64,000 bases of DNA, from assembly GCF_904848665.1 (NCBI RefSeq), contig NZ_CAJHCQ010000002.1:62001-126000 (forward strand), written 5' to 3'. The position numbers were made by a program, and so were the translations under genes. Under the pieces are notes generated by a model. The model saw only the letters and a program-made list of their open reading frames with translations. It was not told the DNA's origin and did no database searches. Numbering within the stretch: position 1 is the first letter of the stretch; every line of letters starts with the position of its first letter. Positions 27,122 through 38,559 of the stretch are shown here, piece after piece. This DNA is from Paraburkholderia hiiakae. Its GTDB lineage: Bacteria > Pseudomonadota > Gammaproteobacteria > Burkholderiales > Burkholderiaceae.

Positions 27122-28597
27122 TCACAAGGCTTGGACCTGCACTGCGGGTCCGGGCGCGCCGCCCACACTGGGCGCAATCACGAGATATCTGCGGTGATCG
27201 GCGACGCCTGGCGTGTCAGGCGTAACGACCTGTCGAATCTGGCCCAGCGTGTTGACGATTGCCGAGCCGGCCGGATTGGTCTTGAAACTCGCGAGCACGT
27301 CAATGCGGCCACTGCCGTCGGCGTGGTCCGAAAGACCGAGGAAATACGGCTGACCCGCCTGCAACCCGGTGACCGCTGCCTGCAGGACCTGCAGCAAGCC
27401 CTGATCGAACAACGCCACGGAAGTGGGCGCATTGCCATGCCCGGCTGCCGCGCCACCCACCGGAATCAGCGTCACGTGCGTCGCCTCGCCCGCCGCGCCG
27501 AGCGGCTGCGTGTTGGCCGTGCCATCGCCGTCCGGCACGGCGTCGGGCACATACGCCACGGCTTGTGGCGCCTGGCCGACCGGCACCGTGGCGATGACTT
27601 TGTTGGTCAGCGTGTCGATTGCCGTCATCGCGTCGCCGTTTTCGAGGCCCACGTAGACACGCGTGCCGTCGCCAGACGGCCAGATGCCATGCGGCAAGCT
27701 CCCAACAGCAATGGTCGCCACCTGCGAAAAGTCGTCAGTACGGAACACCTTGATCTGGTTCAGGCCTCCCACCGTGACGTACGCAAACATGCCGTGGGCG
27801 TTCTGCACGATGTTCACATGATTGGTGATCGGTCCCGTATCGAGCGTTTTCAGCAGCGCAAACGGTGGCCGTGCGTCGAACACCTGAGTCTTGCCCACAT
27901 CCTTGAGCGTGAACCAGACCTGCCGGCCATCCGGCGTGGCCGCAATGTTCGGGCAGAACGGGCTCGCCTGCGTGACTCTCGCCACGATCTGGTGATCGGC
28001 GACCGAGACGACATCGGTTTCCGGATTGAAGGACGAACAGATATATCCGTACTTTCCGTCCGGCGAGAAGATCTGCATGCCTGGCCCGGCTGGCACGACA
28101 ATGCGCGTCTTCTCTTCGAAGGTCCTGGCGTCGAGCACATCGACGTAATTCTCGCCGCGCACGGTGACCCACACCTCGCTGCCGTCGGGCGTGAAAAAAG
28201 CTTCGTGCGGGGAGCGGCCCACGTAGGTCACATGCTTGACCGAATTGGTTTGTGTATCGATGAACGTCACCGAATTCGAGCCGATAGAGACAATGGCGAG
28301 CGTGCGATGATCAGGAGAAAAGCCCATTCCGTGCACGAGCAACTGACCGTGATAGAGCGGGCTGAAGTTGGCCGGAATCGGCTCCCCGAGCCGGATGACA
28401 CCGATCAGACGATTGGCGGCGGGATCGATGACCGAAACGGTATTCGAAAACTGATCAGACGAATAGACGCGGTCCCGATGGCTGACTGGAATATCGGCAG
28501 CCGTGAGCGATCCGGGGACCTGCCCCGCTTCGGCGAGCATTGAGGCAACAAGCGATGCGGCAATCATGGCCGCGCCGAGAAGGGGGTTGTATTTCAT
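27122..28597 (-). CDS. Secreted YVTN-type beta-propeller protein
   Basis: Exported protein of 491 residues with a signal peptide (MKYNPLLGAAMIAASLVASMLAEA). The sequence consists of repeating blades such as SDQFSNTVSVIDPAANRLIGVI, IGSNSVTFIDTQTNSVKHVT, RGENYVDVLDARTFEEKTRI and NGDAMTAIDTLTNKVIATVPVG, the YVTN/lactonase-like propeller pattern (about seven blades, residues 40-345). The last ~130 residues form a separate domain rich in Gly/Ala/Val. It starts 48 bp downstream of the DUF305 gene, suggesting an operon. Ligand unknown. Confidence 0.85.
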   Translation of the reverse strand: MKYNPLLGAAMIAASLVASMLAEAGQVPGSLTAADIPVSHRDRVYSSDQFSNTVSVIDPAANRLIGVIRLGEPIPANFSPLYHGQLLVHGMGFSPDHRTLAIVSIGSNSVTFIDTQTNSVKHVTYVGRSPHEAFFTPDGSEVWVTVRGENYVDVLDARTFEEKTRIVVPAGPGMQIFSPDGKYGYICSSFNPETDVVSVADHQIVARVTQASPFCPNIAATPDGRQVWFTLKDVGKTQVFDARPPFALLKTLDTGPITNHVNIVQNAHGMFAYVTVGGLNQIKVFRTDDFSQVATIAVGSLPHGIWPSGDGTRVYVGLENGDAMTAIDTLTNKVIATVPVGQAPQAVAYVPDAVPDGDGTANTQPLGAAGEATHVTLIPVGGAAAGHGNAPTSVALFDQGLLQVLQAAVTGLQAGQPYFLGLSDHADGSGRIDVLASFKTNPAGSAIVNTLGQIRQVVTPDTPGVADHRRYLVIAPSVGGAPGPAVQVQAL

Positions 28598-28645
28598 GAC
28601 GTTGTCTCCTGCGTCGTGACGCGAGTGGACCCGCGGGCCAAGGTG

Positions 28646-29041
28646 TCAGTGGGAGATCGGAGCTGGAGCCGCGATCGAATCATGCACCGCGAGGCGCATG
28701 GCGACGATCTCCTGCTGCTGCTCGACCACGATCTCCTGAGCGATCCTGCGTAGCTGTTCGTTGTGTCCGTGCCGCAGTTCCGCCATGGCCATGTCGATCG
28801 CGCCCTGGTGGTGTGGAATCATCGTTGCGACGAAATCGCGGTCGATATCGCCCGTGGGCCTGGCCGCCATGCCGGCCATCATCTTCGTCATTGCCGCTTC
28901 GTTTTCCGAAAGAAACAAGTCCTCTTCACTGTCGCGAGAAGATCCGGCGTCACTCGACGGCGCAGCGCATAGACCGGCCAGAGAAAGCACGGCCGCACCG
29001 CACACCATTGCTCGCAAAACGAGTCGAATTGCAGCGTTCAT
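28646..29041 (-). CDS. DUF305 exported protein
   Basis: Helical exported protein of 131 residues with signal peptide (MNAAIRLVLRAMVCGAAVLSLAGLCA). The DUF305 core DFVATMIPHHQGAIDMAMAELRHG carries the paired His-His and Met residues of this ferritin-like family, which often accompanies copper-handling or metal-stress genes. First gene of a probable two-gene unit with the propeller protein; divergent from the DHA2 exporter. Confidence 0.9.
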   Translation of the reverse strand: MNAAIRLVLRAMVCGAAVLSLAGLCAAPSSDAGSSRDSEEDLFLSENEAAMTKMMAGMAARPTGDIDRDFVATMIPHHQGAIDMAMAELRHGHNEQLRRIAQEIVVEQQQEIVAMRLAVHDSIAAPAPISH

Positions 29042-29352
29042 GACTTCCCCTCCGTATCGGTCGAATCACATTGGACGTGAAGGCAAACAGCGCAATAGTC
29101 CATTTACTCCATGTCGGCCAGATTCGCATTGCGGATTGACGCGCCGCGAAACGTTGTCAAACGCTTTTCAACTCCCGCGCCTCTGGCGGACCGAGTGGAA
29201 TAACCGCCTCGATCTCGCGTTCGTACCGTCAAGTTCGGGTTTGCGGGCGTACCATCAATGCACATCGCATGAAGGTCGCACGCACGGCCCATTCATTTTT
29301 TACCGGGCACCGCACAGCAGATTAGCCGCTTCGCAGCGGCGGGGAGCGTTCC
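29042..29352. other. Divergent gap between DUF305 and MFS genes
   Basis: About 310 bp with no convincing gene on either strand. It must carry the promoters for both neighbours; I see no palindrome or hairpin strong enough to report, and no regulator gene sits beside the exporter. Confidence 0.5.
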
Positions 29353-30927
29353 ATGGCCACGGGCATCGAGCTTCAAGATCAAGGACGGCAACTGTTGCCG
29401 TTTCGCGAGTCGGTATTGGCGATGCTAGGCGTCGCGTCGGTTTCGATGCTGATCGCGCTCGACCAGACCATCGTTGGCACCGCGTTGCCGCGCATCGTGG
29501 CTGAGCTCAAGGGCTTCGAACTCTATGCATGGGTCGCGACCGCCTACATGCTGGCATCCGTCATCACCATTCCGATCTTCGGGCGTCTGGGCGATCTGTT
29601 CGGCCGCAAGCCCTTCATGCTCGCCGCCATTCTTCTCTTCACCCTCGCATCGGTGCTCTGCGGGATGGCGACCAACATGCTGTTTCTCGTGCTCGCGCGC
29701 GGCCTGCAAGGTATCGGTGGCGGCATCATGATGGGGACAGTATTCGCGACCGTTGCCGACCTGTTCCCCGATCCGAGGCTACGCCTGCGCTGGCTGGTGT
29801 TCGTCACCTCGGCGTTTGGCGTTGCGAACATGGTCGGACCCACGCTCGGGGGCATGCTGACCCAGCACGGAAGCTGGCGGCTCGTGTTCTTCGTCAACGT
29901 GCCGGTGGGTCTGGTGGCGCTCTACTTCGTGCACGCTTTCCTGCCGCATCTGCGCCATGCCCGCGAAGGTGGGAGGCTGCGCCTCGACTGGCTCGGCGCT
30001 TGCGTCGTCGCTGTCACGTTCGGCGCGCTGCAGCTAGTGATCGAGCTCTTGCCGAGACAAGGATGGACGACCATGACGATCATGCTGGCGATGATCGTGC
30101 TGGTCTTTTCGCTAACGCTTTTCTTCTGGGAAAAGCGCATGGGCTATCCGATCATCCCCGTGGACATGCTGCTCGATCGAAAGCTCGGTCCGCTCTTTGC
30201 GATGTCGGTGCTCGGCGGGTTCGCGCTGTTTTCGCTCGTTTTCTACGTCCCGCTGCTGTTCCAGGGCGGCTATGCGATGTCGCCGCGCTCCTCGGGCATG
30301 CTGATCACGCCGCTCCTGCTCGGCACGACGGTTGGCAGTTTCGTGAACAACCGCGTGGTCACGCGCATCCGGCGCGCCAACGCGATCCTCTATGTCGGCT
30401 TCGCACTGTCTGCTTTCGCGAGCCTCGCGGTGGTCGTGCTGCGCGGCAACGAGCCGCATCTCGTGTGGATGGCGTGCATGGGTGCGAGCGGCCTGGGGCT
30501 CGGCCTCGTGGGCACGAGCCTCACGGTCTGCTCGCAGCAGATCGTCTCGCGAGACCATCTCGGCGCCGCCACGGCGATGCTGCAATCGCTGCGCACCTTC
30601 GGCGGCATGCTGGGCACGGCGATGACCGGCGCGCTGCTCGGGCACCTTTACACCATGGGCGTGAATCGCTCGCTGGACTCGTATCAGGCGACTCAGTGGT
30701 TCAAGTCGTTTGCGAGTCCCGAACTACTCGTGGACCGCGCCGACCAGGCCGCGCTGATCAGTCGCCTCGTAAGCGCCGGGCACGCTGGCGACGCGATGAT
30801 GAACTCGGCGCGCAGTGCGCTCGTGGAATCGATCCACATGGGCCTCGTCGTCGCTGCCGTGGCCGCGCTCGCCGGCCTGTGTCTCGCGTGGTTTGTGCCG
30901 CCTGTCCGGGTTGGCAATTATCCGTAG
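29353..30927 (+). CDS. DHA2-family (EmrB/QacA) MFS drug exporter, 14 TM
   Basis: Proton-driven multidrug antiporter, 524 residues. MFS motif A is GRLGDLFGRKP near residue 77 and the DHA2 motif C region is GPTLGGMLTQHGSWRLVFFVNVPVG near 160-185. About 14 hydrophobic segments are countable. It stands alone, without an emrA-type adaptor gene or a TetR/MarR regulator next to it. Convergent with the NTF2-like gene. Substrates unknown. Confidence 0.92.
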   Translation: MATGIELQDQGRQLLPFRESVLAMLGVASVSMLIALDQTIVGTALPRIVAELKGFELYAWVATAYMLASVITIPIFGRLGDLFGRKPFMLAAILLFTLASVLCGMATNMLFLVLARGLQGIGGGIMMGTVFATVADLFPDPRLRLRWLVFVTSAFGVANMVGPTLGGMLTQHGSWRLVFFVNVPVGLVALYFVHAFLPHLRHAREGGRLRLDWLGACVVAVTFGALQLVIELLPRQGWTTMTIMLAMIVLVFSLTLFFWEKRMGYPIIPVDMLLDRKLGPLFAMSVLGGFALFSLVFYVPLLFQGGYAMSPRSSGMLITPLLLGTTVGSFVNNRVVTRIRRANAILYVGFALSAFASLAVVVLRGNEPHLVWMACMGASGLGLGLVGTSLTVCSQQIVSRDHLGAATAMLQSLRTFGGMLGTAMTGALLGHLYTMGVNRSLDSYQATQWFKSFASPELLVDRADQAALISRLVSAGHAGDAMMNSARSALVESIHMGLVVAAVAALAGLCLAWFVPPVRVGNYP

Positions 30928-30959
30928 ACGTCCAAGTTGAGCGGGTGTTGAGCGCAGGG

Positions 30960-31394
30960 TTAGGCCTTGTACGCAGGCAGGAACTGAGCCAGGCGTGCAC
31001 CCATTTCCGCTCCGAGGGCCTGCAAGGCATTGAACGGCCGGATCATCACTTCGAATTCGACAATCAGGCCTTCGCTGTCGAAGCGGATCATGTCGATACC
31101 CTTGAGCTGTTTGTCGTCCACCATGGCGCTGAACTCCAGCACGACGTTCAGTCCATCTTCACTACTGAACTGCCGGTGGTAGCTGAAGTCCCGCAAGATG
31201 GTCACGACCGTTTGCAAGGCCATCAGCAACGCGGGAGCCGGTGCATAGGGCTTGAACGCCATGGGCGAACGGAAAATGGCATCGGGGTGCACGATGGAAC
31301 TCAGCGTGCTGAGATCCCCGGTTTCCACCATCGTGTGCCACTTCTCAAGGGAAAGCGCGACCGCGGGCTGAACGTTAAGGGTCGACTGATTCAT
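30960..31394 (-). CDS. NTF2-like (SnoaL-type) protein
   Basis: Small alpha+beta barrel protein of 144 residues: WHTMVETGDLSTLSSIVHPDAIFRSP opening, SAMVDDKQLKGIDMIRFDSEGLIVEFEVMIRPF middle, LGAEMGARLAQFLPAY end, the usual order for SnoaL/NTF2-like domains. Such proteins act as isomerases, cyclases or ligand-binding domains. It is 30 bp downstream of the fadH-like gene in the same direction and so presumably falls under the same PadR-linked control. Confidence 0.85.
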   Translation of the reverse strand: MNQSTLNVQPAVALSLEKWHTMVETGDLSTLSSIVHPDAIFRSPMAFKPYAPAPALLMALQTVVTILRDFSYHRQFSSEDGLNVVLEFSAMVDDKQLKGIDMIRFDSEGLIVEFEVMIRPFNALQALGAEMGARLAQFLPAYKA

Positions 31395-31424
31395 GGAAAC
31401 TCCGTTCTCCGAACAATGGGATCG

Positions 31425-33569
<2,145 letters not shown>

Positions 33570-33573
33570 TCAG

Positions 33574-34149
33574 ATGTCGCTCCCTCACGCTTTGCTTACC
33601 GCCCTCGTCGAAAGATCCTGCTCCGGATCCGAGTTGGCGACCCGCTTCGACAAGTCAATTGGCTACTTCTGGAGCGCCTCGCATCAACAGATTTATCGCG
33701 AATTGGGGCATCTCGAAGGAGCGGGGTTCATCGAGTCATTACCTGAGGAATCCACCCGCGGCCGCAAGCGCGCTTACCGGATCTTGCCGGCAGGCCAGAC
33801 TGAACTGAGACGATGGATCACGCAGGAAGAAGAGCCCGCGGCATTACGTCATGAATTCATGGTCCGACTGCGAGCAGAAGCGGCGGTCGGACCTACCGGG
33901 TTGGAAAATGAGATCCGGCGCCGCATTTCGTTGCATGCCGGCAAGCTTGCGCACTACCGTGAGATCGAAAAGCGCGACTTCGCGGTCGAACCGCGGGACC
34001 GGGAGACTGCACTGCAGCTTGTCGTGCTGCAGGCTGGAATCGGCTACGAGAGCGGTTGGCTGGAAACTCTGAATGCTGCATTGGCTGCGTTCGAGAAACC
34101 GCCGCGCGATTCCAGATCAGTCTCGACTCGCCGAACGCCGGATGAGTGA
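33574..34149 (+). CDS. PadR-family transcriptional regulator
   Basis: Winged-helix regulator, 191 residues from the ATG at 33574 (MSLPHALLTALVERSCSG, the usual PadR start); the open frame from 33517 is rejected. The DNA-binding domain has SGSELATRF and HQQIYRELGHLEGAGFIES, followed by the wing TRGRKRAYRIL, and a C-terminal helical dimerisation domain (AphA-like). It is divergent from the fadH-like gene with the paired palindromes between them, pointing to control of that unit and probably autoregulation. In characterised PadRs the inducers are phenolic acids or drugs; not knowable here. Confidence 0.9.
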   Translation: MSLPHALLTALVERSCSGSELATRFDKSIGYFWSASHQQIYRELGHLEGAGFIESLPEESTRGRKRAYRILPAGQTELRRWITQEEEPAALRHEFMVRLRAEAAVGPTGLENEIRRRISLHAGKLAHYREIEKRDFAVEPRDRETALQLVVLQAGIGYESGWLETLNAALAAFEKPPRDSRSVSTRRTPDE

Positions 34150-34294
34150 GTTACCGAGCGCATAAAAAATCCGGGCCACGGCTTCACGACCCAGAGACGA
34201 TTTCAAACATTTAGATGCGCGAAGTATCACGAATCGACTTCCGATTGCGTTTCCAGTGTTGACCGTCGTCGCTGGAGCGAAGGCGCGAACGCTG

Positions 34295-35008
34295 TCATTC
34301 GCGCGACTCGCACCCGTCGGCTGACGGCGAGCCTGGTTGCTCGTCGCGGGCGGCCACGTCGATGGTCCAGCCGAAGCCCCGAATATTCCGTATCACGTCG
34401 TGTCCGAACTTCTTGCGCACACCGTGTATGAGCACGGCCACAGCGTTGCTCTCGACTTCCTCGCCCCAGCCATACAGCCGGTCCTCTAGCTGGGCTCTTG
34501 AGAGGATCATGCCGGGCCGCTCCAGCAATGCTGCCATGAGAGAAAACTCGCGCGCGGACAGCACCTCGCGATGCCCCTTGAAAGAGAGTTCGCGAGTATC
34601 GAGATTCAGGCCCAACGTTTCGTCGCCGAGCACCGAAACCGCTGACCCGGCGTGGCGGCGGAGCACCGCGCGAATGCGCGCCAGCAGCTCGGAGGTGTTG
34701 AAGGGCTTGAGCAGGTAGTCGTCGGCACCGATGTCGAGGCCCCGAATGCGGGTCTCGATGTCGTCGCGAGCCGTCACGATGAGCACCGGCGTGGTACAGC
34801 CGCGCCCTCGCGCAGTGGACAGAACGTCGATGCCGTCAGAGCCTGGCAGACCGAGGTCCAGCAGCACAATCGAATACGCATTGCCCACCACGGCCTCCCT
34901 GGCCTGCGTGCCGTCCCGGATCCAGTCCACGCTATAGCCGGCGTCCTTCAATGCGCGCATCAAGCTTTGGCCGATATCGATGTCGTCTTCAACGATGAGG
35001 ATTCGCAT
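34295..35008 (-). CDS. OmpR-family response regulator
   Basis: 237 residues: receiver domain with D51 (VLLDLGLPG) as phosphoryl acceptor, conserved acidic pair E7-D8-D9 and Lys in YLLKPF near 102, then an OmpR-type winged helix (LSAREFSLMAALLERPG ... VESNAVAVLIHGVRKKFG). The PxxxxVxxR-like DNA-contact order resembles QseB/TctD-type regulators. It is divergent from its presumed kinase at 35226, an uncommon layout because such pairs are usually co-directional; shared control from the 217-bp gap is likely. Confidence 0.9.
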   Translation of the reverse strand: MRILIVEDDIDIGQSLMRALKDAGYSVDWIRDGTQAREAVVGNAYSIVLLDLGLPGSDGIDVLSTARGRGCTTPVLIVTARDDIETRIRGLDIGADDYLLKPFNTSELLARIRAVLRRHAGSAVSVLGDETLGLNLDTRELSFKGHREVLSAREFSLMAALLERPGMILSRAQLEDRLYGWGEEVESNAVAVLIHGVRKKFGHDVIRNIRGFGWTIDVAARDEQPGSPSADGCESRE

Positions 35009-35225
35009 GATCAGTCATCCGCATGAATAGGCTGCTCCAAGGCAGACGTTCGCCTGCGCACGCGCGATTGTGATCCGGCGACGCGAGCAAAAGCAAGCGC
35101 CCGATAGCGCAGCGCGGCCCGGCAACGTATCGTCCCCATAATCTGATATCGTTGGCGCACGAGCCAGCATTGGCGGCGCGGCGGCGGGCCGCCATCCTCC
35201 ACTGGCTAACGCGGGGCGAACCGTC

Positions 35226-36578
35226 ATGCTCATGAAAGCCAGATCTCTCAGCACCCAGCTGATCGTCTCGCTAGGCCTGCTGCTCTCCATCTTCGGAATC
35301 GTGCAAGGCGTGAGCTCCTACCGGCTCGCCCTCGTAGGCGTGAATGCCCTGCTGGACGATCGGCTCTCGAACGTTGCGGGGCGCATACGCGAAGTGTACG
35401 AGGCGGCCATTCCGCACCGCTCCCCTGGCTCGAGCAATGCCGACGACATCGTCGTCATCGTTTGGACTGCAGAACACAAGTCTCCCGCTCGCACGACGGA
35501 CAGCGCCGTCGAGTTCGACCGCAATTCGCCCACGGGCTTCTCGCAGCAAATCGCCGCGCACGAGGCGTGGCGTGTCTATACGCTCGTCACCTATGACGAG
35601 GTGATCCAGGTCGCCCAACGCATGTCAGTGCGGGTACGTATGGCACAAGATAGCGCGGCACACGCGCTAATGCCCGTTTACGTGCTGATTCCGGCCGTGT
35701 GGATCGCGGTCTACATTTGCGTGCGCCGTGCGTTCCGGGTGCTTGACCGGCTCGGGCGCCGCGCCCAGGCAATCGATTCGACGCGTCTCGAGGCCCTGCC
35801 GGACGAAGGCCTCCCCGTCGAGTTGCGTCCGTTCGTCAGTTCGATCAATCGCATGATCGCGCGGCTCGACGAATCGATGCGGCTCGAGCGCGATTTCATT
35901 TCCGATGCCGCACACGAGCTGCGTACTCCGCTCACCGCCTTGAAATTGCAGGCCGACAATCTGCAAGGCGACATCGCTCCGCAAAACCGCGAACGCTTCC
36001 AGGCTCTGCGGCGTGGAATCGAACGCACGAGCACACTCGTCGCGCAGCTGTTGCAGCTAGCGCGCGCGGATGCGCAGACGACCTCGACGCCGCCCGCTGC
36101 GCTCGACGTTACGGAGGTCGTTGCTTCGGTCGTCTCTGAGCTGCTGCCCATCGCCAACCAGAAGCGCATCGACATCGGCGCGAGCGAATTGACGCCGGCA
36201 CGCATCTGCGCAACCGAGTCGGACCTGCACGCCGTGGTCAAGAACCTTATCGGCAACGCGCTGCGCTACACACCGGAAGGCGGCTCTGTCGATTTGCGCG
36301 TGCTCGCCACCGAGGGTCATGCACGCATCGAAATTGCGGACACGGGACCTGGCATTCCTGAAGAGGCGCTACCTCGCGTATTCGACCGGTTCTTTCGCGT
36401 GAACCATGACGTCGAGGGAAGCGGTCTGGGACTCGCGATCGTACGCGCAATCGTCACACGCTACGGCGGTCGCGTGACGCTCGATAATCGCCATGACGGC
36501 GTGACGGGGCTGCGAGCCGTAGTGGAATTTCCGCTGCTCGCCAAGGCCACGCGTTCGGTCCAGCTAACTCGCGACTAA
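35226..36578 (+). CDS. Sensor histidine kinase (QseC/TctE-like)
   Basis: 450 residues. Two transmembrane helices (~8-27 and ~150-170) enclose a ~120-residue periplasmic sensor region. The dimerisation/phosphoacceptor motif DAAHELRTPLTALKLQ places the reactive His at 230, and the catalytic domain has NLIGNALRYTPEGG (N box), ADTGPGIPEEALPRVFDRFF and GSGLGLAIV. Signal unknown. Probable partner of the divergent response regulator. Confidence 0.92.
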   Translation: MLMKARSLSTQLIVSLGLLLSIFGIVQGVSSYRLALVGVNALLDDRLSNVAGRIREVYEAAIPHRSPGSSNADDIVVIVWTAEHKSPARTTDSAVEFDRNSPTGFSQQIAAHEAWRVYTLVTYDEVIQVAQRMSVRVRMAQDSAAHALMPVYVLIPAVWIAVYICVRRAFRVLDRLGRRAQAIDSTRLEALPDEGLPVELRPFVSSINRMIARLDESMRLERDFISDAAHELRTPLTALKLQADNLQGDIAPQNRERFQALRRGIERTSTLVAQLLQLARADAQTTSTPPAALDVTEVVASVVSELLPIANQKRIDIGASELTPARICATESDLHAVVKNLIGNALRYTPEGGSVDLRVLATEGHARIEIADTGPGIPEEALPRVFDRFFRVNHDVEGSGLGLAIVRAIVTRYGGRVTLDNRHDGVTGLRAVVEFPLLAKATRSVQLTRD

Positions 36579-36639
36579 TTCTGCTTTGCCAAGATGCTTC
36601 TCGTCGACGGGCCTCCGTCCCCGTTCAAGGAGAAACATC

Positions 36640-36825
36640 ATGTTCGCCAGACTCATCAGCAAGCTCGAAGCACACTTCGCCGCCATGGAAGATCAACGAC
36701 GCGATGTCTACCTCGCCTCGTCGGCTGATCTCGCAGAACTCGAGCGCCGAAACCAGTACTTCGATGCTCACCACAATCCGTTCGCCCCTTACTATCCCGA
36801 CGCGCAAACCGACTGGCGGCGTTGA
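36640..36825 (+). CDS. DUF3563 small protein
   Basis: 61 residues from the ATG at 36640, with AAGGAG 7 nt upstream. MFARLISKLEAHFAAMEDQRRDVYLASSADLAELERR is the DUF3563 pattern (MFxxLxxxLE... RRDxYLAxxxDLxELERR), a small family common in Burkholderia and relatives, function unknown. It follows the histidine kinase by 61 bp. Confidence 0.85.
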   Translation: MFARLISKLEAHFAAMEDQRRDVYLASSADLAELERRNQYFDAHHNPFAPYYPDAQTDWRR

Positions 36826-36901
36826 AACGCGACGAGGTATAACCCAGGCCTAACTTTCCAGCGCCAGGATGCTATCCGTGCACTTACTGGACACTCTCAT
36901 C

Positions 36902-37450
36902 ATGAAATCCTCACGAACCGCCTGCCTTGCCCTATCCGCCTGTATTGTCGCCCTCGGCCTCGGCGGGTGCGCCGTCATCCCGCCAACCGGCCCAAGCGTG
37001 GTCGCATTGCCCCCGCAAGGCAAGCCGCTAGGCGAGTTCCAGCAGGAGGACTATGCATGCCGGAACTACGCCTTCCGCTCGGACGGCACCACCCCGCCTT
37101 CGGCGAGCCACGATGTGCTGGGCAGTACGGCGATCGGCACGGCGGGCGGCGCGGCGGCTGGGGCGCTCTTGGGTGCGGCGGCAGGCAATGCCGGTATTGG
37201 CGCAGCGATCGGCGCCGGAGCGGGCTTGCTGCTCGGGAGTGCCGTGGGCGCCAATAACGCCCAGGCGAGTTCCACAAGTTTGCAGGCCAGCTATGACGCG
37301 GCTTACTCGCAATGCATGGCGTCGAAGGGGAACAGGATCACGCAGCCGGCCGTCTATGCGACTGCGCCCGCGTATGCGCCGCCCCCCGTCCTGGTACCGG
37401 CCCCGGTTGTCTATGGCTATCCGCGCCCCCTCGGCTACTGGGCGTACTGA
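36902..37450 (+). CDS. Glycine-zipper outer-membrane lipoprotein
   Basis: 182 residues from the ATG at 36902 (the frame is open from 36869). Lipoprotein signal MKSSRTACLALSACIVALGLGGC ends at a lipobox Leu-Gly-Gly-Cys. Residues ~75-120 form a glycine zipper (GTAGGAAAGALLGAAAGNA, then GAAIGAGAGLLLGSAVG) able to insert in or pair along membranes. The C-terminus is Pro/Tyr/Ala rich. Similar proteins are found in the envelope; function unknown. Confidence 0.85.
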   Translation: MKSSRTACLALSACIVALGLGGCAVIPPTGPSVVALPPQGKPLGEFQQEDYACRNYAFRSDGTTPPSASHDVLGSTAIGTAGGAAAGALLGAAAGNAGIGAAIGAGAGLLLGSAVGANNAQASSTSLQASYDAAYSQCMASKGNRITQPAVYATAPAYAPPPVLVPAPVVYGYPRPLGYWAY

Positions 37451-37713
37451 GGGCTTCACATTGCGCTTCACACCTCGACAAACGATGCAGGTTTGCCGAT
37501 GCGGCTGTTCTTCCCGAACGTCCACTATCACTTCGTTTAGCACGGCTTGCCCGGACTGACGTTGCAGCCGTTTTGAACTGCGAAAACGAAATAGCAAACT
37601 GAATGCGCCGCACCCTAACCCGTCGCTAACTCAACCGCTTCAAGATGAACATGGACTTCAGGAGACGCGAACCGCTGTTCCTGCAATCCCCTTCATCAGC
37701 CGAGGCCCGCTCA

Positions 37714-38229
37714 ATGTCCAAGACCATCGTTGTTGCAATCAACCAGAATCCGACCGACGCGTTCCTCGCGACGGCGCTCGACACCGCCAGAAATTGCGAC
37801 GCGCATATTGTCGCCGTGCATATCGTCGACTTGACGCCCTGTTTTACGGGGATGGGCGACTTCGACTACGGCCTGATCGTGTGCGCAATGGAAGAAGGCG
37901 GCCGGACGACGCTGGCCCGCGCGATGAAGATACTGGAGGGCAATCGACGCGGCGCTGAAGCGCGCCTCTTGACGTCGCCTCTGTCCGGTTCGACCATCGG
38001 CGGCCAGATAGCTGCGGTTTGTGACGCGGCAGGTGCCGTGCGGGTTCTTCTGGGCAAGCGCAAACGGGGTTGGTGGCGCTTCTTGAACGAAGATATCGCC
38101 GCGTCCGTGCAGCGCCACACGAGCACGCCCGTACAGATCATCGGCAAAACGCGCTCCGCGCCCGCTGTCCAACGCCCGCTGCGAGGGCCGGTGCACGGCG
38201 AACGGGCCACTCCGGAACCGCAACCATAA
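37714..38229 (+). CDS. Universal stress protein family
   Basis: 171 residues from the ATG at 37714 (SKTIVVAINQNPTDAFLATALDTARNCDAHIVAVHIVD), the standard UspA opening; the upstream open frame to 37645 is not signal-like. The nucleotide-binding C-terminal motif is replaced by LLGKRKRGWWRFLNEDIAASVQRHTSTPVQII, i.e. the G-2X-G-9X-G(S/T) motif is degenerate, so ATP binding is doubtful. Stands alone. The gap 37451-37713 holds nothing I can identify. Confidence 0.82.
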   Translation: MSKTIVVAINQNPTDAFLATALDTARNCDAHIVAVHIVDLTPCFTGMGDFDYGLIVCAMEEGGRTTLARAMKILEGNRRGAEARLLTSPLSGSTIGGQIAAVCDAAGAVRVLLGKRKRGWWRFLNEDIAASVQRHTSTPVQIIGKTRSAPAVQRPLRGPVHGERATPEPQP

Positions 38230-38393
38230 GCGCCGACAATCACGATGGGTTCGCCGACGTAAGTGCGTCGCGCCGCAGCGCTCGATGTTTCCGCCAAAGC
38301 TCACCGCCCCTCCTTATTTATATGGAATCCTATGTACTTTTAGAATTTCCCTAACGTTTCGTCGTTATCCAGACCCCAAAATTCTTCCGGCAA

Positions 38394-38559
38394 ACCACGA
38401 TCCGCGGCATCGCCGTTGCGCCGCGCGTCGTTCGAGCGAATGAATCCGTTCCTCGACAAGCATCGCATCCAGCCTGTCATCGACCGCGTCTACGCGTTCG
38501 ACGAAACCGTGCAGGCGTTCGGCAAGGTCGTGATCAAGATCGGCGATCGAGGCGATTGA
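38394..38559 (+). pseudogene. Remnant of a zinc-type alcohol dehydrogenase (C-terminal end)
   Basis: Short decayed piece. One frame (from 38394) reads TTIRGIAV, the next frame (through the ATG at 38440) reads RRASFERMNPFLDKHRIQPVIDRVYAFDETVQAF and then GKVVIKI before a TGA at 38557-38559. This matches the end of MDR alcohol dehydrogenases/quinone oxidoreductases (…TIRGIAVG-SR-SFERMN..FL..H.L.PVIDRVFAFDDA..AF-DYF..-HFGKVVI), with a frameshift in the middle and a missing ~8-residue stretch before GKVVI. No N-terminal part is present. Identification is by recall of the family, not a search. Confidence 0.6.
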
